Of a DNA stretch of 64,000 bases, positions 16,806 through 27,418 are shown one piece after another (position 1 is the stretch's first letter; each line of letters starts with the position of its first letter). The translations under genes were made by a program, and so were the position numbers. Origin of the DNA: Phyllobacterium chamaecytisi (GTDB taxonomy: Bacteria > Pseudomonadota > Alphaproteobacteria > Rhizobiales > Rhizobiaceae); assembly GCF_020164455.1 (NCBI RefSeq), contig NZ_JAIQWW010000012.1:1-64000 (forward strand). Reading direction: 5' to 3'. Under the pieces are notes generated by a model, which did no database searches, had not been told where the DNA came from, and saw only the letters and a program-made list of their open reading frames with translations.

Positions 16806-18122
16806 ATGTTAAAAATACTCCGGACTTTATGTGCAGCTTTCGCGATGGTCATAGCAACTTTGATCGTGGCGACGCTACCTGCGAAAGCCCAGCTGAAACT
16901 CGATATCACCAAGGGTGTTGTCGAGCCTATGCCAATAGCAATTACGGATTTTCTTTCCGGCGATCAATTGGGTACGAATATTTCTAATGTGATTGCTGCC
17001 GATCTTGAGCGATCCGGGTTGTTTGCACCTGTCGACAAAGGGGCTTTCATCGAGAAGATCTCGAATCCCGATGCATCACCCCGCTTTGAGGACTGGAAGG
17101 TTATCAATGCTCAGGCCCTTGTAACGGGCCGCGTTACCAAGCAAGGCGATGGCCGTCTGAAGGCCGAATTCCGCCTTTGGGATACATTCGCCGGGCAGCA
17201 GCTTGATGGCCAACAGTTCTTTACTTCACCCGAAAGCTGGCGCCGTGTTGCCCATATTATTGCAGACGCAATCTATGAGAAGCTTACCGGTGAAAAAGGC
17301 TATTTCGATACACGCGTTGTCTTTGTCGATGAATCCGGTACCAAGGAAAAGCGCATCAAACGCCTCGCGATCATGGATCAGGACGGCGCCAATGTGCGCT
17401 ATCTGACCAATGGCAAGGACCTTGTCCTGACGCCGCGGTTTTCGCCAAGCCGTCAGGAAATCACTTACATGTCTTTCGAGGGCGGCAAGCCACAGATTTA
17501 TCTTCTGCAGCTTGAAACAGGTCAGCGCGAGCTTGTCGGCAATTTTCCGGGTATGACGATTGCGCCGCGCTTTTCGCCAGACGGTCAGAAGGTCGTCATG
17601 AGCCTGTTGCAGGAAGATGGGAGCGCGAATGTCTATACGATGGATCTGCGTAGCCGGACCACGACGCGCCTCACGAGTACATCAGCTATCGACACGGGTG
17701 CATCCTATTCCCCCGATGGGAGCCAGGTGGTGTTCGAGTCGGATCGCGGCGGCCGTCCGCAGATCTACAAGATGGGTGCTGACGGCTCCAACCCGCAGCG
17801 GATTTCTTTCGGAGACGGTTCCTACTCGACGCCGGTATGGTCTCCTCGCGGCGATCTTATCGCCTTCACCAAACAATCCGGTGGCGAGTTCTCCATCGGC
17901 GTGATGAAGACCGATGGATCGGGAGAGCGAATTCTGACCAGCGGCTATCATGATGAGGGTCCAACCTGGGCTCCGAACGGGCGTGTGCTGATGTTCTTCC
18001 GCCTGCCGCCCGGTTCCAATAGCCCCAAGCTGTCGACGGTCGATCTGACTGGTCGAAATCTGCGCCAGATACAAACGCCAAACCTCGCGTCGGATCCTGC
18101 CTGGTCGCCGCTGCTTGAATGA
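16806..18122 (+). CDS. tolB: Tol-Pal system periplasmic beta-propeller protein TolB
   Basis: TolB is a periplasmic partner of Pal and TolA. The ATG at 16806 gives 438 residues with a clean signal peptide ([19 protein letters not shown]... ending PAKAQ) and GAGGG upstream. An earlier ATG at 16767, overlapping the tolA stop, would add 13 polar residues before the signal and is less likely. After an N-terminal alpha/beta domain (about 25-165) comes a six-bladed propeller of WD40-like PD40 repeats, seen as recurring [11 protein letters not shown] and [10 protein letters not shown] blocks. A 230-base gap with a CtrA-like site separates it from pal. Confidence 0.95.
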   Translation: MLKILRTLCAAFAMVIATLIVATLPAKAQLKLDITKGVVEPMPIAITDFLSGDQLGTNISNVIAADLERSGLFAPVDKGAFIEKISNPDASPRFEDWKVINAQALVTGRVTKQGDGRLKAEFRLWDTFAGQQLDGQQFFTSPESWRRVAHIIADAIYEKLTGEKGYFDTRVVFVDESGTKEKRIKRLAIMDQDGANVRYLTNGKDLVLTPRFSPSRQEITYMSFEGGKPQIYLLQLETGQRELVGNFPGMTIAPRFSPDGQKVVMSLLQEDGSANVYTMDLRSRTTTRLTSTSAIDTGASYSPDGSQVVFESDRGGRPQIYKMGADGSNPQRISFGDGSYSTPVWSPRGDLIAFTKQSGGEFSIGVMKTDGSGERILTSGYHDEGPTWAPNGRVLMFFRLPPGSNSPKLSTVDLTGRNLRQIQTPNLASDPAWSPLLE

Positions 18123-18243
18123 ATCGGTGGATAAACCAATAACAGCTGACAATCGCGTCCGTGTTTCAAGACATTGCCGCGAATGTCGTCTTTCCGCCTC
18201 AATTTGTGCCTCTAGGGTGCAGAACACATTCTGAAATTCGCTG

Positions 18244-18270
18244 TTAATCCTGGTGTTAAGAGTGGATTAA
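18244..18270. promoter_or_regulatory. Triple TTAA CtrA-type site upstream of pal
   Basis: TTAA-N8-TTAA-N7-TTAA occurs 83 bases ahead of the pal start. The N7 pair (TTAAGAGTGGATTAA, 18256-18270) is an exact CtrA core and is followed by C, as in the fuller TTAAC consensus. It suggests that pal has its own cell-cycle-controlled promoter apart from tolQRAB. The identical layout occurs at 9423-9449. Confidence 0.55.
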
Positions 18271-18352
18271 CCCTGTTTCTGAACCGGGCCTTAACCTCGA
18301 TATGGTTACTGCTTGTTCACCGAAACAATTCAATTCTTAAGGAGTCCAGGCT

Positions 18353-18856
18353 ATGCGCCGCTTCGAAATGATCGCCCGCAGTCCAGTTTTCGTTGCACTC
18401 TTCCTGTCTCTCGCCATTGCGGGTTGTGCTTCGAAGAAAAACATGCCCAACAGTGCCGGTGATCTCGGTCTTGCCGGCAGCGCAAAACCTGGTTCCACTC
18501 AAGATTTCACAGTCAACGTTGGCGACCGTATCTTCTTCGACGTTGACTCTTCCGTCATTCGCGCTGATGCACAGCAGACTTTGGCGAAGCAGGCACAGTG
18601 GCTCCAGCGCTATCCAAACTATGCGATCACGGTCGAAGGCCATGCGGACGAGCGCGGCACGCGTGAATACAATCTGGCTCTTGGCCAACGGCGTGCGGCA
18701 GCGACGCGCAACTACCTTGCATCGCAGGGTGTACCTGCAGCGCGCATCAAGACACTTTCCTACGGTAATGAGCGTCCGGTCGCCGTTTGCGATAGCGAAT
18801 CGTGCTGGTCCCAGAATCGTCGCGCCATTACAGTTCTTGGCGGCGCTGGCAGCTAA
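18353..18856 (+). CDS. pal: Peptidoglycan-associated outer-membrane lipoprotein Pal
   Basis: Pal anchors the outer membrane to peptidoglycan and is the outer-membrane end of the Tol-Pal machine. The 167-residue precursor has a signal peptide with lipobox LAIAGC (acylated Cys25), a short linker, and an OmpA-like domain. In the domain, TVEGHADERGTREYNLALG carries the Asp and Arg that bind meso-diaminopimelate. The start has AAGGAG upstream. A separate promoter is suggested by the CtrA-type site in the upstream gap, and a strong terminator follows. Confidence 0.97.
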   Translation: MRRFEMIARSPVFVALFLSLAIAGCASKKNMPNSAGDLGLAGSAKPGSTQDFTVNVGDRIFFDVDSSVIRADAQQTLAKQAQWLQRYPNYAITVEGHADERGTREYNLALGQRRAAATRNYLASQGVPAARIKTLSYGNERPVAVCDSESCWSQNRRAITVLGGAGS

Positions 18857-18880
18857 AAACCCGTTGGTTCTATCCGGGAA

Positions 18881-18905
18881 AAGCGGCTTTCGGGCCGCTT
18901 TTTTT
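18881..18905 (+). terminator. Rho-independent terminator after pal
   Basis: A 7-bp stem (AAGCGGC / GCCGCTT) with a 6-base loop runs into a T-run of seven. It ends the tol-pal transcript before cpoB. Confidence 0.85.
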
Positions 18906-19016
18906 GTTTGGTCTCCGGTCAAAACAAAATTTGGCCGAAGTCACGTTGCTCGTGTTAGATAAGCTGCCGCAAATCCCAGCGGTGTTTCTATTTCCCACAT
19001 CAGGGCGGTAAAAGGA

Positions 19017-20024
19017 ATGAATAAACGACTGAAGAGAATGGTGCTGGCAATGACGGTGCTGCCATTTCTGGCGACCGGCGTGGGCCATGCTTCCAGCGTT
19101 GAGGATGGTTTCCCCTCGCTGACGCCAAAGGCAACCACTATGATGAGCGATGCGCCCGTCCTGATGGCGCAGGCAGGCGATCCGCGTGTCAGCCAGCTGG
19201 AGGAACAGATCAGGCAGCTTACCGGCAAGATCGAGGAACTGAACTTCCAGATTCTGCAAATGCAGGAGCAAATGCGCAAGGTACAGGAAGACAATGAATT
19301 CCGGTTCCAGGAACTGGAAAAGGGCAAGCGCTCCGATGCTGGCGGCAAAAGCGACCGCAATGTTGCCTCTGTAACGCCCTCGCGGAAAACCGGGGAGGCA
19401 TCGACCGATGCCTCCACCAACTCAACTGCGCCCACAATAAACTCGTTGCCCGACGCCACTGATTCCGCTGCCATTGACCCACAAACCGATGCTTCCGGCT
19501 CACCACAGCTTGGCGAGCCGCCACGTCCGCTTGGACAAATCGAGTTTGATGCCAATGGCAACGTAATTGGTGGTTCCAGAAATGATACCCCGGCTGGTCC
19601 GTCTTCAGATAACACGACGGTAGCAGCGCTACCGGACACCGATGATCCAAAGGTGCTCTATAGCCAAGCCTATCAACTGTTCCTGTCTGGAGACTATAAA
19701 AGCGCTGAAGCGGCGTTTCGCAGCCACGTGGATCGTTTCCCGAAAGATCCGGCGGATCCTGATGCGCGATATTGGCTCGGTGAATCGCTTTACAGCCAAG
19801 GGCGTTTCCAGGAGGCCGCCTCAGTCTTCCTCGATAATCACAAGCAATTTCCTGACGCCAAGAAAAGCCCCGAAAATCTTCTGAAGCTTGGCATGACTCT
19901 GGCAAAAATGCAGGATCATGAGGTTGCCTGTGCGACGTTTGCCTCGGTCAATTCCCGCTATCCAAATATTTCTGCAGCGATCAAAGAGCGCGTGAAGAAT
20001 GAACGTGCCGCCAACAAATGCTGA
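19017..20024 (+). CDS. cpoB: Cell division coordinator CpoB (YbgF)
   Basis: This periplasmic protein coordinates outer-membrane constriction with peptidoglycan synthesis through TolA. The 335 residues begin with a signal peptide (ending near GVGHASS). A coiled coil follows (about 60-105, SQLEEQIRQLTGKIEELNFQ), then a Ser/Thr/Asp-rich linker (about 110-205) and C-terminal TPR repeats (about 210-330) starting YSQAYQLFLSGDYKSAEAAF. The layout is that of the YbgF/CpoB family. It overlaps the tilS start by 26 bases. Confidence 0.93.
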   Translation: MNKRLKRMVLAMTVLPFLATGVGHASSVEDGFPSLTPKATTMMSDAPVLMAQAGDPRVSQLEEQIRQLTGKIEELNFQILQMQEQMRKVQEDNEFRFQELEKGKRSDAGGKSDRNVASVTPSRKTGEASTDASTNSTAPTINSLPDATDSAAIDPQTDASGSPQLGEPPRPLGQIEFDANGNVIGGSRNDTPAGPSSDNTTVAALPDTDDPKVLYSQAYQLFLSGDYKSAEAAFRSHVDRFPKDPADPDARYWLGESLYSQGRFQEAASVFLDNHKQFPDAKKSPENLLKLGMTLAKMQDHEVACATFASVNSRYPNISAAIKERVKNERAANKC

Positions 20025-21378
20025 CCAGGATATTGATCCTGCCAGCGTTTTCGACGCGATTGATTTCAGGGAGCTGAGATCTGTCATGGTTGCTGTGTCG
20101 GGTGGAAGTGACTCCTTGGCCTTGTTGTACCTTCTGATCAGCTATCGCGCGGCACAAAGCACCTTTCCAAAAATCATTGCCGTTACGATTGACCATGGAC
20201 TTCGACCTGAATCTGCTGATGAAGCGCATTTTGTCGCAGGACTCTGCAAAACAGCAGGAATTGAACACCGGATCTTGAACTGGGACGGACCCAAACCGGA
20301 TACGGGCCTGTCCGCCAAGGCGCGCGATGTCCGCTATAAACTCCTGTGTCGCGCAGCGCGCGATGCAGGTACCGACGTGATTCTTGCAGGCCATACGCTT
20401 GACGATCAGATTGAGACCTTTGTCATGCGCTCAGCACGAACGGGTGAAGGAGGGAGCGAACGGGGATTGGCCGGTATGGCATTGGTGACCTTGCTTGATC
20501 GCGAGGTTTGGCTCATGCGACCTTTGCTCGATGTCTCACGGGAAGAGTTGCGCGATTATCTCCGCGCCAGAGGAATTGCCTGGCGAGAGGACCCTTCAAA
20601 TGACAACCCAAAATACGAGCGCGTTCGAATTCGCAAGGCGCTGCGGCTCGTGGATTCCCGGGAAATGGTCTGCGAGATCGTTGAAAAAGCAAGCAGAAGA
20701 CGCGCGCTGAACGATAAGGTTGCGGAATTTCTACCGGATTGCGTGACTATTTACCATGGAATCCGCGCTGAGGTCAGCCGCGCAGACTTGGTTTTGCAAG
20801 AGCAGGGCGTCCGACAACTTGTCGTGGCCATACTAATGGCAGCGATGGGCGGGCAATCATATCTGCCGCCGGTCGAAAATTGCGAGAGAGCTCTCGAGCA
20901 TATTTGTTCGCAACGGTTGTCGGGGCGTATCACAATGAACCGTTGCGTTATTCAACTCTGCAAGAACAAAGCTGTCATCTATCGTGAAATGCGCTCTTTG
21001 CCGGACATCGCCATTGAACCAGACGGGATTGCCATTTGGGATGGTCGCTACCGGATCGGCAATCATACCAACAGATTAATCAGGATCAGCGCGACCGGTG
21101 TGTTGGGGCTGAAGTTCCTGGGTGATACCCACCCAGCCAATTTTCACCGACCATCGACTTTGTCGAGCCCTGCCGTATTTCTCGACGGCGACATTGTCGA
21201 CGTTCCGGCTTTCGGTAATCACGCGAAATTGGCTGAAGGAATTTCTTTGACGCGGCACCTTGCCCTGTTCGACCATATTCTTTCGGGCTATGATGAAATC
21301 CTTGCTCAATCCGTTGCAGAAACCTTTCAACTACAGGAGTACAAGCGTTCTCCGGTAAACCAGATTAATAAGAATTGA
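19999..21378 (+). CDS. tilS: tRNA(Ile)-lysidine synthase TilS
   Basis: TilS converts C34 of the CAU anticodon of tRNA-Ile2 to lysidine so that it reads AUA. The ATP-pyrophosphatase P-loop is AVSGGSDSLALLYL (SGGSDS at 34-39), with AGHTLDDQIETFVMR near 130. The 459-residue length fits the family, including the C-terminal domains. The start chosen lies within the end of cpoB (26-base overlap) and implies coupled translation. An internal start would cut into the P-loop domain. Confidence 0.93.
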   Translation: MNVPPTNADQDIDPASVFDAIDFRELRSVMVAVSGGSDSLALLYLLISYRAAQSTFPKIIAVTIDHGLRPESADEAHFVAGLCKTAGIEHRILNWDGPKPDTGLSAKARDVRYKLLCRAARDAGTDVILAGHTLDDQIETFVMRSARTGEGGSERGLAGMALVTLLDREVWLMRPLLDVSREELRDYLRARGIAWREDPSNDNPKYERVRIRKALRLVDSREMVCEIVEKASRRRALNDKVAEFLPDCVTIYHGIRAEVSRADLVLQEQGVRQLVVAILMAAMGGQSYLPPVENCERALEHICSQRLSGRITMNRCVIQLCKNKAVIYREMRSLPDIAIEPDGIAIWDGRYRIGNHTNRLIRISATGVLGLKFLGDTHPANFHRPSTLSSPAVFLDGDIVDVPAFGNHAKLAEGISLTRHLALFDHILSGYDEILAQSVAETFQLQEYKRSPVNQINKN

Positions 21379-21474
21379 CGTGAGTTTGAACGCCAGCCTT
21401 GGCAAGGACATGCTTCGAACCTATGTTACGTATAAATTCCGCGTCCTTGCGGTTATGTTTTGATGGGACCCGAT

Positions 21475-23406
<1,932 letters not shown>

Positions 23407-23423
23407 ATGGGGTATCCAACTTA

Positions 23424-23455
23424 TACAAACGGCCGGTGAAAACCGGCCGTTTGTA
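23424..23455. terminator. 14-bp hairpin after ftsH
   Basis: A perfect 14-bp stem (TACAAACGGCCGGT / ACCGGCCGTTTGTA) is closed by a GAAA tetraloop, 17 bases after the ftsH stop. There is no long T-run beyond the stem, so termination strength or an RNA-stabilising role is uncertain. Confidence 0.6.
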
Positions 23456-23459
23456 CGAA

Positions 23460-23487
23460 TTGTTCATTCATTTGCGTCAAGTATAAT
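23460..23487 (+). promoter_or_regulatory. Possible glmM promoter
   Basis: TATAAT (23482-23487) is a perfect -10; TTGTTC 16 bases upstream is a weak -35. It lies 127 bases ahead of glmM and just after the ftsH hairpin. Confidence 0.35.
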
Positions 23488-23613
23488 CCCCACACAAATT
23501 GTGAGATGCGAAATCGCTGGTCTTCTGCAATAAGCGGAGATCGAGCACGAGCAAACGAGGGCTACTCTTGGCCATACGATAGAGCCAGAGTCCCCAAGCG
23601 TTGGATAATAAAA

Positions 23614-24957
23614 ATGGTTCGCAAGTATTTTGGGACAGATGGTATTCGCGGGCAGGCAAACGCCTATCCGATGACGCCCGATATCGCGATGAAGGTGGGT
23701 ATGGCTGTAGGCCTTGCGTTCAAGCGCGGCCAACATCGCAACCGCGTCGTGATCGGAAAGGACACACGGCTTTCCGGCTATATGATCGAGACGGCTCTTG
23801 TGGCCGGGTTTACCTCGACAGGCATGGATGTATTTCTTCTCGGCCCGATTCCGACGCCGGCTGTCGCCATGCTCTGCAGGTCGTTGCGCGCCGACATTGG
23901 CGTCATGATTTCGGCATCGCATAATCCTTACCATGATAATGGCATCAAACTGTTTGGCCCGGATGGCTTCAAACTCTCCGATGAGATCGAGCTCGAAATT
24001 GAGCGATTGATGGAAGAGAATTTGACAGATCGGCTGTCCAGTTTCGATGCGCTTGGCCGGGCGAAGCGTGTTGACGGCGATATCTATCGCTATATCGAAT
24101 TCGCCAAGCGGACGATGCCAAAGAACATCTCGCTGGCTGGGTTGCGGATTGTGGTCGATTGCGCCAACGGAGCGGCATACAAGGTTGCACCCGCAGCATT
24201 GTGGGAGCTTGGCGCAGACGTCGTTACGATCAACAACGAGCCCAATGGCACGAACATCAACGAGGATTGCGGCTCAACTCATCCTCTAGGCTTGATCAAG
24301 AAAGTGCATGAAGTCAGGGCTGATATCGGCATTGCGCTTGATGGCGACGCCGACCGCGTGCTGATAGTGGATGAGAACGGTGCGATCATCGACGGCGACC
24401 AGCTCATGGCCGTCATCGCCCAATCCTGGCAAGAGTCAAACCGCCTGGTCGGTGGCGGCGTGGTTGCGACAATCATGTCCAATCTCGGCTTTGAGCGCTT
24501 CCTGGTGGATCGTGGTTTGACGCTGGCACGCACGCAGGTAGGTGATCGATATGTAGTCGAGCATATGCGCAGCCATGGCTTCAATATTGGCGGCGAGCAG
24601 TCCGGCCATATCGTGCTGTCCGATTTTTCCACAACCGGCGATGGCCTGGTATCGGCCCTGCAGATCCTTGCGGTGGTCCAGGAACAGAACAGGCCAGTTA
24701 GTGAAGTTTGCCGCAAGTTCGATCCTGTGCCGCAGTTGTTGAAAAACGTTCGAACGACTGGCGGAAAACCGTTGGAGAATAAGAAGGTCAAGAGCGCCAT
24801 CGACGAGGCTCGAGACCGTCTGGGGCAGGCTGGTCGTCTTGTAATCCGGCCATCCGGAACGGAACCCTTGATCCGCGTCATGGCAGAAGGCGACGACCGC
24901 AAACTTGTCGAGACCGTCGTCAACGATATCATTTCAGTGATTTCTTCAGCGGCATAG
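23614..24957 (+). CDS. glmM: Phosphoglucosamine mutase
   Basis: GlmM interconverts glucosamine-6-phosphate and glucosamine-1-phosphate on the way to UDP-GlcNAc for peptidoglycan and LPS. The chosen start ([13 protein letters not shown]) gives 447 residues. The phosphorylated serine is S102 in [13 protein letters not shown], the metal-binding loop is DGDADR, the sugar-binding loop is GGEQSGH, and the phosphate-binding loop is [12 protein letters not shown]. The 36-residue upstream extension of the frame does not resemble the family. A strong palindromic terminator follows. Confidence 0.96.
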   Translation: MVRKYFGTDGIRGQANAYPMTPDIAMKVGMAVGLAFKRGQHRNRVVIGKDTRLSGYMIETALVAGFTSTGMDVFLLGPIPTPAVAMLCRSLRADIGVMISASHNPYHDNGIKLFGPDGFKLSDEIELEIERLMEENLTDRLSSFDALGRAKRVDGDIYRYIEFAKRTMPKNISLAGLRIVVDCANGAAYKVAPAALWELGADVVTINNEPNGTNINEDCGSTHPLGLIKKVHEVRADIGIALDGDADRVLIVDENGAIIDGDQLMAVIAQSWQESNRLVGGGVVATIMSNLGFERFLVDRGLTLARTQVGDRYVVEHMRSHGFNIGGEQSGHIVLSDFSTTGDGLVSALQILAVVQEQNRPVSEVCRKFDPVPQLLKNVRTTGGKPLENKKVKSAIDEARDRLGQAGRLVIRPSGTEPLIRVMAEGDDRKLVETVVNDIISVISSAA

Positions 24958-24973
24958 AGCAGTACTTGCATCT

Positions 24974-25011
24974 AAATACAAAATGGGCCCACTCGGGCCC
25001 ATTTTGTATTT
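24974..25011. terminator. 17-bp perfect-stem bidirectional terminator after glmM
   Basis: AAATACAAAATGGGCCC and its exact complement flank a 4-base ACTC loop, 16 bases after the glmM stop. The A-rich and T-rich outer arms make it read as a terminator on either strand. Confidence 0.8.
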
Positions 25012-25038
25012 GGACAGCAAAGAACGTTGTTTCCAATT

Positions 25039-25052
25039 CATTAACGTTAATG
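25039..25052. promoter_or_regulatory. 14-bp palindrome CATTAACGTTAATG
   Basis: This perfect palindrome lies 21 bases before the CtrA-type box of the Omp25-like gene and contains two TTAA elements only two bases apart. It may be a separate operator; the binding protein is unknown. Confidence 0.35.
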
Positions 25053-25072
25053 GATATGGTGAAGAAATACGG

Positions 25073-25104
25073 TTAAGCGAGATTTAACTTTTCCCCCTCA
25101 TATT
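25073..25104 (+). promoter_or_regulatory. CtrA-type box and -10 upstream of the Omp25-like gene
   Basis: TTAA-N7-TTAAC (25073-25088) exactly matches the CtrA core, and a CATATT element follows 11 bases later (25099-25104). Transcription would begin about 58 bases before the ATG. In Brucella abortus, CtrA is reported to control outer-membrane composition including Omp25, which agrees with this layout. Confidence 0.55.
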
Positions 25105-25168
25105 GGTTTCTAACACCTTAGTAGCATTCGCTGCACTTCAATCATTGGGCTTCGTGAGGGAAACGGAA

Positions 25169-25948
25169 ATGAGCACTTTCAAACATGCTGCCATGAGCGC
25201 AGCGCTTCTGTGCCTGGGCGCTGTCCCGGCATATTCGGCCGACATACAGGATCCGCAGGTAGTGGAAGTCCAACAGTTTGGCGGATGGTACTTGCGCGGC
25301 GACATCGGCATGAGCAACCAGCAGTTCGACGGGTTGGATTATGTGGGCTTCGCGGATCCTGCCGTTCACGGCTGGCACGATGAGGGAGATTTCGATGCCG
25401 GCATAACCGGACAGATAGGTGTCGGATACCAGTTTAACGATTGGTTTCGCGCAGATGTCACGGGCCAGTATCGTGGTAAGACCGAGTTTAGCGCCTTGGA
25501 CTTTTATGACACGGATGGCATTCCGGACAATGGCGATGAGGCAACGAACGAATACCACGCGAAGAAGTCAGAATGGCTGTTCTTGGCCAACGCCTATACC
25601 GACCTTGGCACCTATGCCGGCCTCACACCATACGTCGGTGCAGGCATTGGTGCATCGCGAAATACAATTTCGAATTTCACGGACAATAACGCAATTACCG
25701 GGGGCGGCGGCTTTGCTGGTTCGGATTCCCAGTGGGAATTCGCATGGGCGCTGCATGCCGGTGTGGGCATCAAGGCGACTGACCGCATGACAATAGATCT
25801 CGGTTACAGCTACTTGGATCTTGGAGACGGACAGACAGCTAATGCATCCAACTTCATCCCCTCGCAAACGCGGCCCAACCCGGAACCGTTCAAATTCAAG
25901 GACATTACGTCGCATGACTTCAAGGTTGGCGTGCGCTACGCATTCTGA
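25169..25948 (+). CDS. Outer-membrane beta-barrel protein (Omp25/Omp31-like)
   Basis: The chosen ATG (MSTFKHAAMSAALL) is preceded by GAGGGAAACGGAA and gives 259 residues. A signal peptide ends at AYSA, and an eight-strand opacity-type barrel follows, with alternating aromatic strands (GGWYLRGDIGMS, ITGQIGVGYQFNDWFRADV, HDFKVGVRYAF). The C-terminal Phe is the usual barrel-assembly signal. Proteins of this class are abundant in the outer membrane of Brucella and relatives. The Asp-rich loop segments differ from Brucella Omp25, so I give no gene symbol. The upstream CtrA-type promoter suggests cell-cycle control. Confidence 0.85.
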   Translation: MSTFKHAAMSAALLCLGAVPAYSADIQDPQVVEVQQFGGWYLRGDIGMSNQQFDGLDYVGFADPAVHGWHDEGDFDAGITGQIGVGYQFNDWFRADVTGQYRGKTEFSALDFYDTDGIPDNGDEATNEYHAKKSEWLFLANAYTDLGTYAGLTPYVGAGIGASRNTISNFTDNNAITGGGGFAGSDSQWEFAWALHAGVGIKATDRMTIDLGYSYLDLGDGQTANASNFIPSQTRPNPEPFKFKDITSHDFKVGVRYAF

Positions 25949-26066
25949 TTGATTTTCCAATGGAAATTCGAGCGGCAGGAGGTTTCTCCTGCCGTCGGCG
26001 TTTTGTGTTTTCTTTATTGCCTATACTGTGCTCCGCACAATTTTGATGTCGCGCACAAACATATTT

Positions 26067-26095
26067 CTTGACTGTCAACGACATTTCTCCTAGTT
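26067..26095 (+). promoter_or_regulatory. serC promoter
   Basis: CTTGAC (26067-26072), the rhizobial -35 consensus, is separated by 17 bases from CTAGTT (26090-26095), a fair match to CTATAT. The transcription start would be near 26102, immediately before the two leader hairpins. Confidence 0.55.
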
Positions 26096-26102
26096 CCCGG
26101 AG

Positions 26103-26155
26103 TGGGCCACCTCTCCCCAACGAGAGGCGAGCTATCTGTAAGGATAGGAGAAAAA
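26103..26155 (+). ncRNA. Structured serC leader (serC RNA motif candidate)
   Basis: Two adjacent hairpins fill the short leader. The first is CCTCTC-CCCAAC-GAGAGG (26110-26127). The second is CTATC-TGTAAG-GATAG (26132-26147), whose 3' arm runs into the AGGAG ribosome site (26146-26150). A conserved RNA element named the serC motif has been described upstream of serC in Alphaproteobacteria. This leader fits in position and in having a hairpin touching the Shine-Dalgarno. The ligand or regulator is not known. Confidence 0.6.
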
Positions 26156-27331
26156 ATGACGACGCTATCAAAGCCGGCGCAGCGCCCGGCTAATCCTAAT
26201 TTTTCATCAGGTCCCTGTGCAAAACGTCCCGGATGGTCGCTCGACGCGCTTTCCGGCGCCCCGCTTGGTCGCTCCCATCGCGCCAAGGTCGGCAAGACCA
26301 AGCTGAAACAGGCGATCGATCTCACTCGCGAAATTCTAGAGGTTCCCGCCGATTATCGCATCGGTATCGTGCCGGCCTCGGATACTGGCGCCGTCGAAAT
26401 GGCACTCTGGTCGCTGCTCGGCGAGCGCGGCGTTGATATGGTCGCGTGGGAGAGCTTCGGCTCCGGTTGGGTGACGGATGTTATCAAGCAGCTTAAACTT
26501 GGCGATGCACGCACCATTGAAGCAGGCTATGGCGAGTTACCCGACCTTTCCAAAGTAGATTTCGACCGCGACGTGGTCTTCACCTGGAACGGCACGACCT
26601 CGGGCGTGCGGGTACCGAATGGTGATTTCATTCCCGCTGATCGCAAAGGACTCACCATTTGCGATGCGACGTCCGCGGCTTTTGCGCAGCGACTAAATTT
26701 TGACAAGCTCGACGTTGTGACGTTCTCCTGGCAAAAAGTGCTCGGTGGCGAAGGTGCGCATGGCATGTTGATCCTTAGCCCCCGCGCGGTTGAACGGCTG
26801 CTCACTTACAAGCCCGCGTGGCCTTTGCCGAAGATCTTCCGGCTCACCTCGGGGGGCAAGCTGATCGAAGGCATCTTCGCTGGCGAGACAATCAATACGC
26901 CCTCGATGCTATGCGTTGAAGACTACCTCGATGCATTGGCCTGGGCGAAGTCCATCGGGGGGCTTGATGGACTAGTTGGCCGTGCAGACCAAAATTTTGC
27001 TGTTCTAGATGCTTTTGTCGAGCGGACGCCATGGATTGCCAATCTCGCGAGGGTTCCGGCAACGCGATCCAACACCTCTGTCTGCCTGACGATCGTCGAC
27101 CCGGATATTATCGCTCTTGATGCAGAAGCCCAGGCAAATTTCGCCAAGAACCTTGTGGCGGTGCTGGAGAAAGAGGGCGTCGCCTATGACATTGGCGCCT
27201 ATCGCGATGCGCCGTCGGGCCTACGCATCTGGGCGGGTGCCACTGTCGAGGCGGCTGACCTTGAAGCTTTGACGCTTTGGCTCGACTGGGCTTTCCAGTC
27301 GCAAAAAGCCGCTTTGAAACAGGCGGCCTGA
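26156..27331 (+). CDS. serC: Phosphoserine aminotransferase
   Basis: SerC transaminates 3-phosphohydroxypyruvate to phosphoserine, the second step of serine synthesis, and also serves pyridoxal-phosphate synthesis. The 391-residue class V aminotransferase begins [20 protein letters not shown]. It has the PLP-lysine block [14 protein letters not shown] and belongs to the long alphaproteobacterial SerC type, not the 360-residue enterobacterial type. ATAGGAG precedes the ATG. serA follows after 87 bases on the same strand, so the first two steps of serine synthesis are encoded together. Confidence 0.95.
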   Translation: MTTLSKPAQRPANPNFSSGPCAKRPGWSLDALSGAPLGRSHRAKVGKTKLKQAIDLTREILEVPADYRIGIVPASDTGAVEMALWSLLGERGVDMVAWESFGSGWVTDVIKQLKLGDARTIEAGYGELPDLSKVDFDRDVVFTWNGTTSGVRVPNGDFIPADRKGLTICDATSAAFAQRLNFDKLDVVTFSWQKVLGGEGAHGMLILSPRAVERLLTYKPAWPLPKIFRLTSGGKLIEGIFAGETINTPSMLCVEDYLDALAWAKSIGGLDGLVGRADQNFAVLDAFVERTPWIANLARVPATRSNTSVCLTIVDPDIIALDAEAQANFAKNLVAVLEKEGVAYDIGAYRDAPSGLRIWAGATVEAADLEALTLWLDWAFQSQKAALKQAA

Positions 27332-27418
27332 ATTCCGGCCGATGCGGCCGCAGCATTACGGCCGCCGTCAATCGCATCATTCCGGTTCAACGCTACTTAT
27401 TGAAAGATGGAGGCCATG

